Shown: piece after piece, positions 63,875 to 64,000 of the stretch
How the letters are laid out: each line of letters opens with the position of its first letter
Numbering within the stretch: position 1 is the stretch's first letter
Assembly (NCBI RefSeq): GCF_009932475.1
Contig: NZ_BJOV01000005.1
Span: forward strand, 2,335,067-2,399,066
Length of the DNA stretch: 64,000 bases
Reading direction: 5' to 3'
From: Gordonia spumicola
GTDB taxonomy: Bacteria > Actinomycetota > Actinomycetes > Mycobacteriales > Mycobacteriaceae
Notes under the pieces: generated by a model
What the model was told of the DNA's origin: nothing
Database searches by the model: none
What the model saw: the letters and a program-made list of their open reading frames with translations, nothing else
Program-made: the position numbers and the translations under genes

Positions 63875-64000
63875 TCAGTCACGATCCTTCACTCCGATCG
63901 GATCCCAGCCGCGTCGGCTCGGGGCGTTGCCCGGCATCGGTCGGGCGTCCTTGCTGCGGTAGACGATGTAGGGCGGAAGAGTAGTGCAGCGGCGCGGTGA
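63875..64000 (-). pseudogene. narI: Mirror fragment of the narI 3' end
   Basis: The last about 42 codons of narI on the minus strand, cut by the window edge. Two single C deletions relative to 49176-49215 lie within the final 40 bases, consistent with declining accuracy at a read or contig end. Confidence 0.75.

Larger units (their letters stand above)
56590..64000 (-). repeat. Large inverted repeat, arm 2 (probable fold-back artefact)
   Basis: Reverse complement of 49176-56588. Between about 56,590 and 57,236 it differs from arm 1 by frequent insertions and deletions; from 57,237 to 63,250 it is identical as far as I can align; near 63,250 one A is missing, and two more bases are missing in the last 40. 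The pattern suggests one low-accuracy read that turned back on itself, with the middle polished by reads from the true locus. Confidence 0.9.

Noticed and set aside
56590..64000. True second set of nar/mod/moe genes
   Set aside because: Exact identity in the arms with noise only at the axis and distal end, and one-sided indels, fit a fold-back artefact better than a duplication.

Overview
The window comes from a high-GC actinomycete, most likely a mycolic-acid genus of the Mycobacteriales such as Gordonia or a close relative. The evidence is a type VII secretion (ESX) neighbourhood, GT87 mannosyltransferases, a mycobacterial-style narGHJI operon preceded by a near-consensus DosR box, ureABCFGD without ureE, and many promoters whose -10 box lies 6-8 nt before the start codon (leaderless mRNAs). 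No tRNA, rRNA, CRISPR array or transposase was seen.

Layout. 1-3.8 kb: ESX accessory genes (EspC-like, EspL/YbaB-like, a Thr-rich putative substrate, and a divergent EspI-like MinD ATPase). 3.8-9.1 kb: type II NADH dehydrogenase with a divergent LysR regulator, then a fadD / NTF2-like pair (the second gene frameshifted) and a TetR regulator. 9.1-24.6 kb: a minus-strand ribosomal cluster in two blocks, rpsH-rplF-rplR-rpsE-rpmD-rplO-secY-adk-map and infA-rpmJ-rpsM-rpsK-rpsD-rpoA-rplQ-truA. Between them lies about 5 kb with a holin-like membrane protein, dtd, and two duplicated modules of GT87 transferase plus small membrane protein. 25-28 kb: an AbiEi/DUF559-like protein bounded by a repeated hairpin, and a receptor Ser/Thr kinase with a predicted propeller sensor. 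28-35.6 kb: NCS1 permease, NiCoT nickel transporter and the urease operon. 35.7-42.4 kb: secreted zinc peptidase, TRIC channel, TerD-AIM24 fusion, and a divergent MocR/aminotransferase pair.

42.4-56.3 kb is a molybdenum/nitrate respiration island. It holds narGHJI-narK on the plus strand, a convergent HTH-TOBE regulator-modA-modB-modC operon on the minus strand, and moeA-moaC-mobA-DUF6457-moaD diverging from the regulator. Molybdate uptake, cofactor synthesis, the nitrate reductase and its transporter are thus side by side. moaA and moaE are not in the window.

The strongest anomaly is that everything after about 56,590 is the reverse complement of 49,176-56,588. The arms are essentially identical except for an about 1 kb indel-riddled core around a 16-base hairpin at 56,581-56,596, and three single-base deletions near the distal end of the second arm. 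The indels break moaD, the DUF6457 copy and the narK copy. This looks like a fold-back (palindromic chimeric read) artefact at a contig end, so genes after 56.6 kb should not be counted as extra copies unless the junction is confirmed. Other single-base anomalies (near 8.13 kb, at the truA start, near 37.05 kb) suggest residual indel errors elsewhere.
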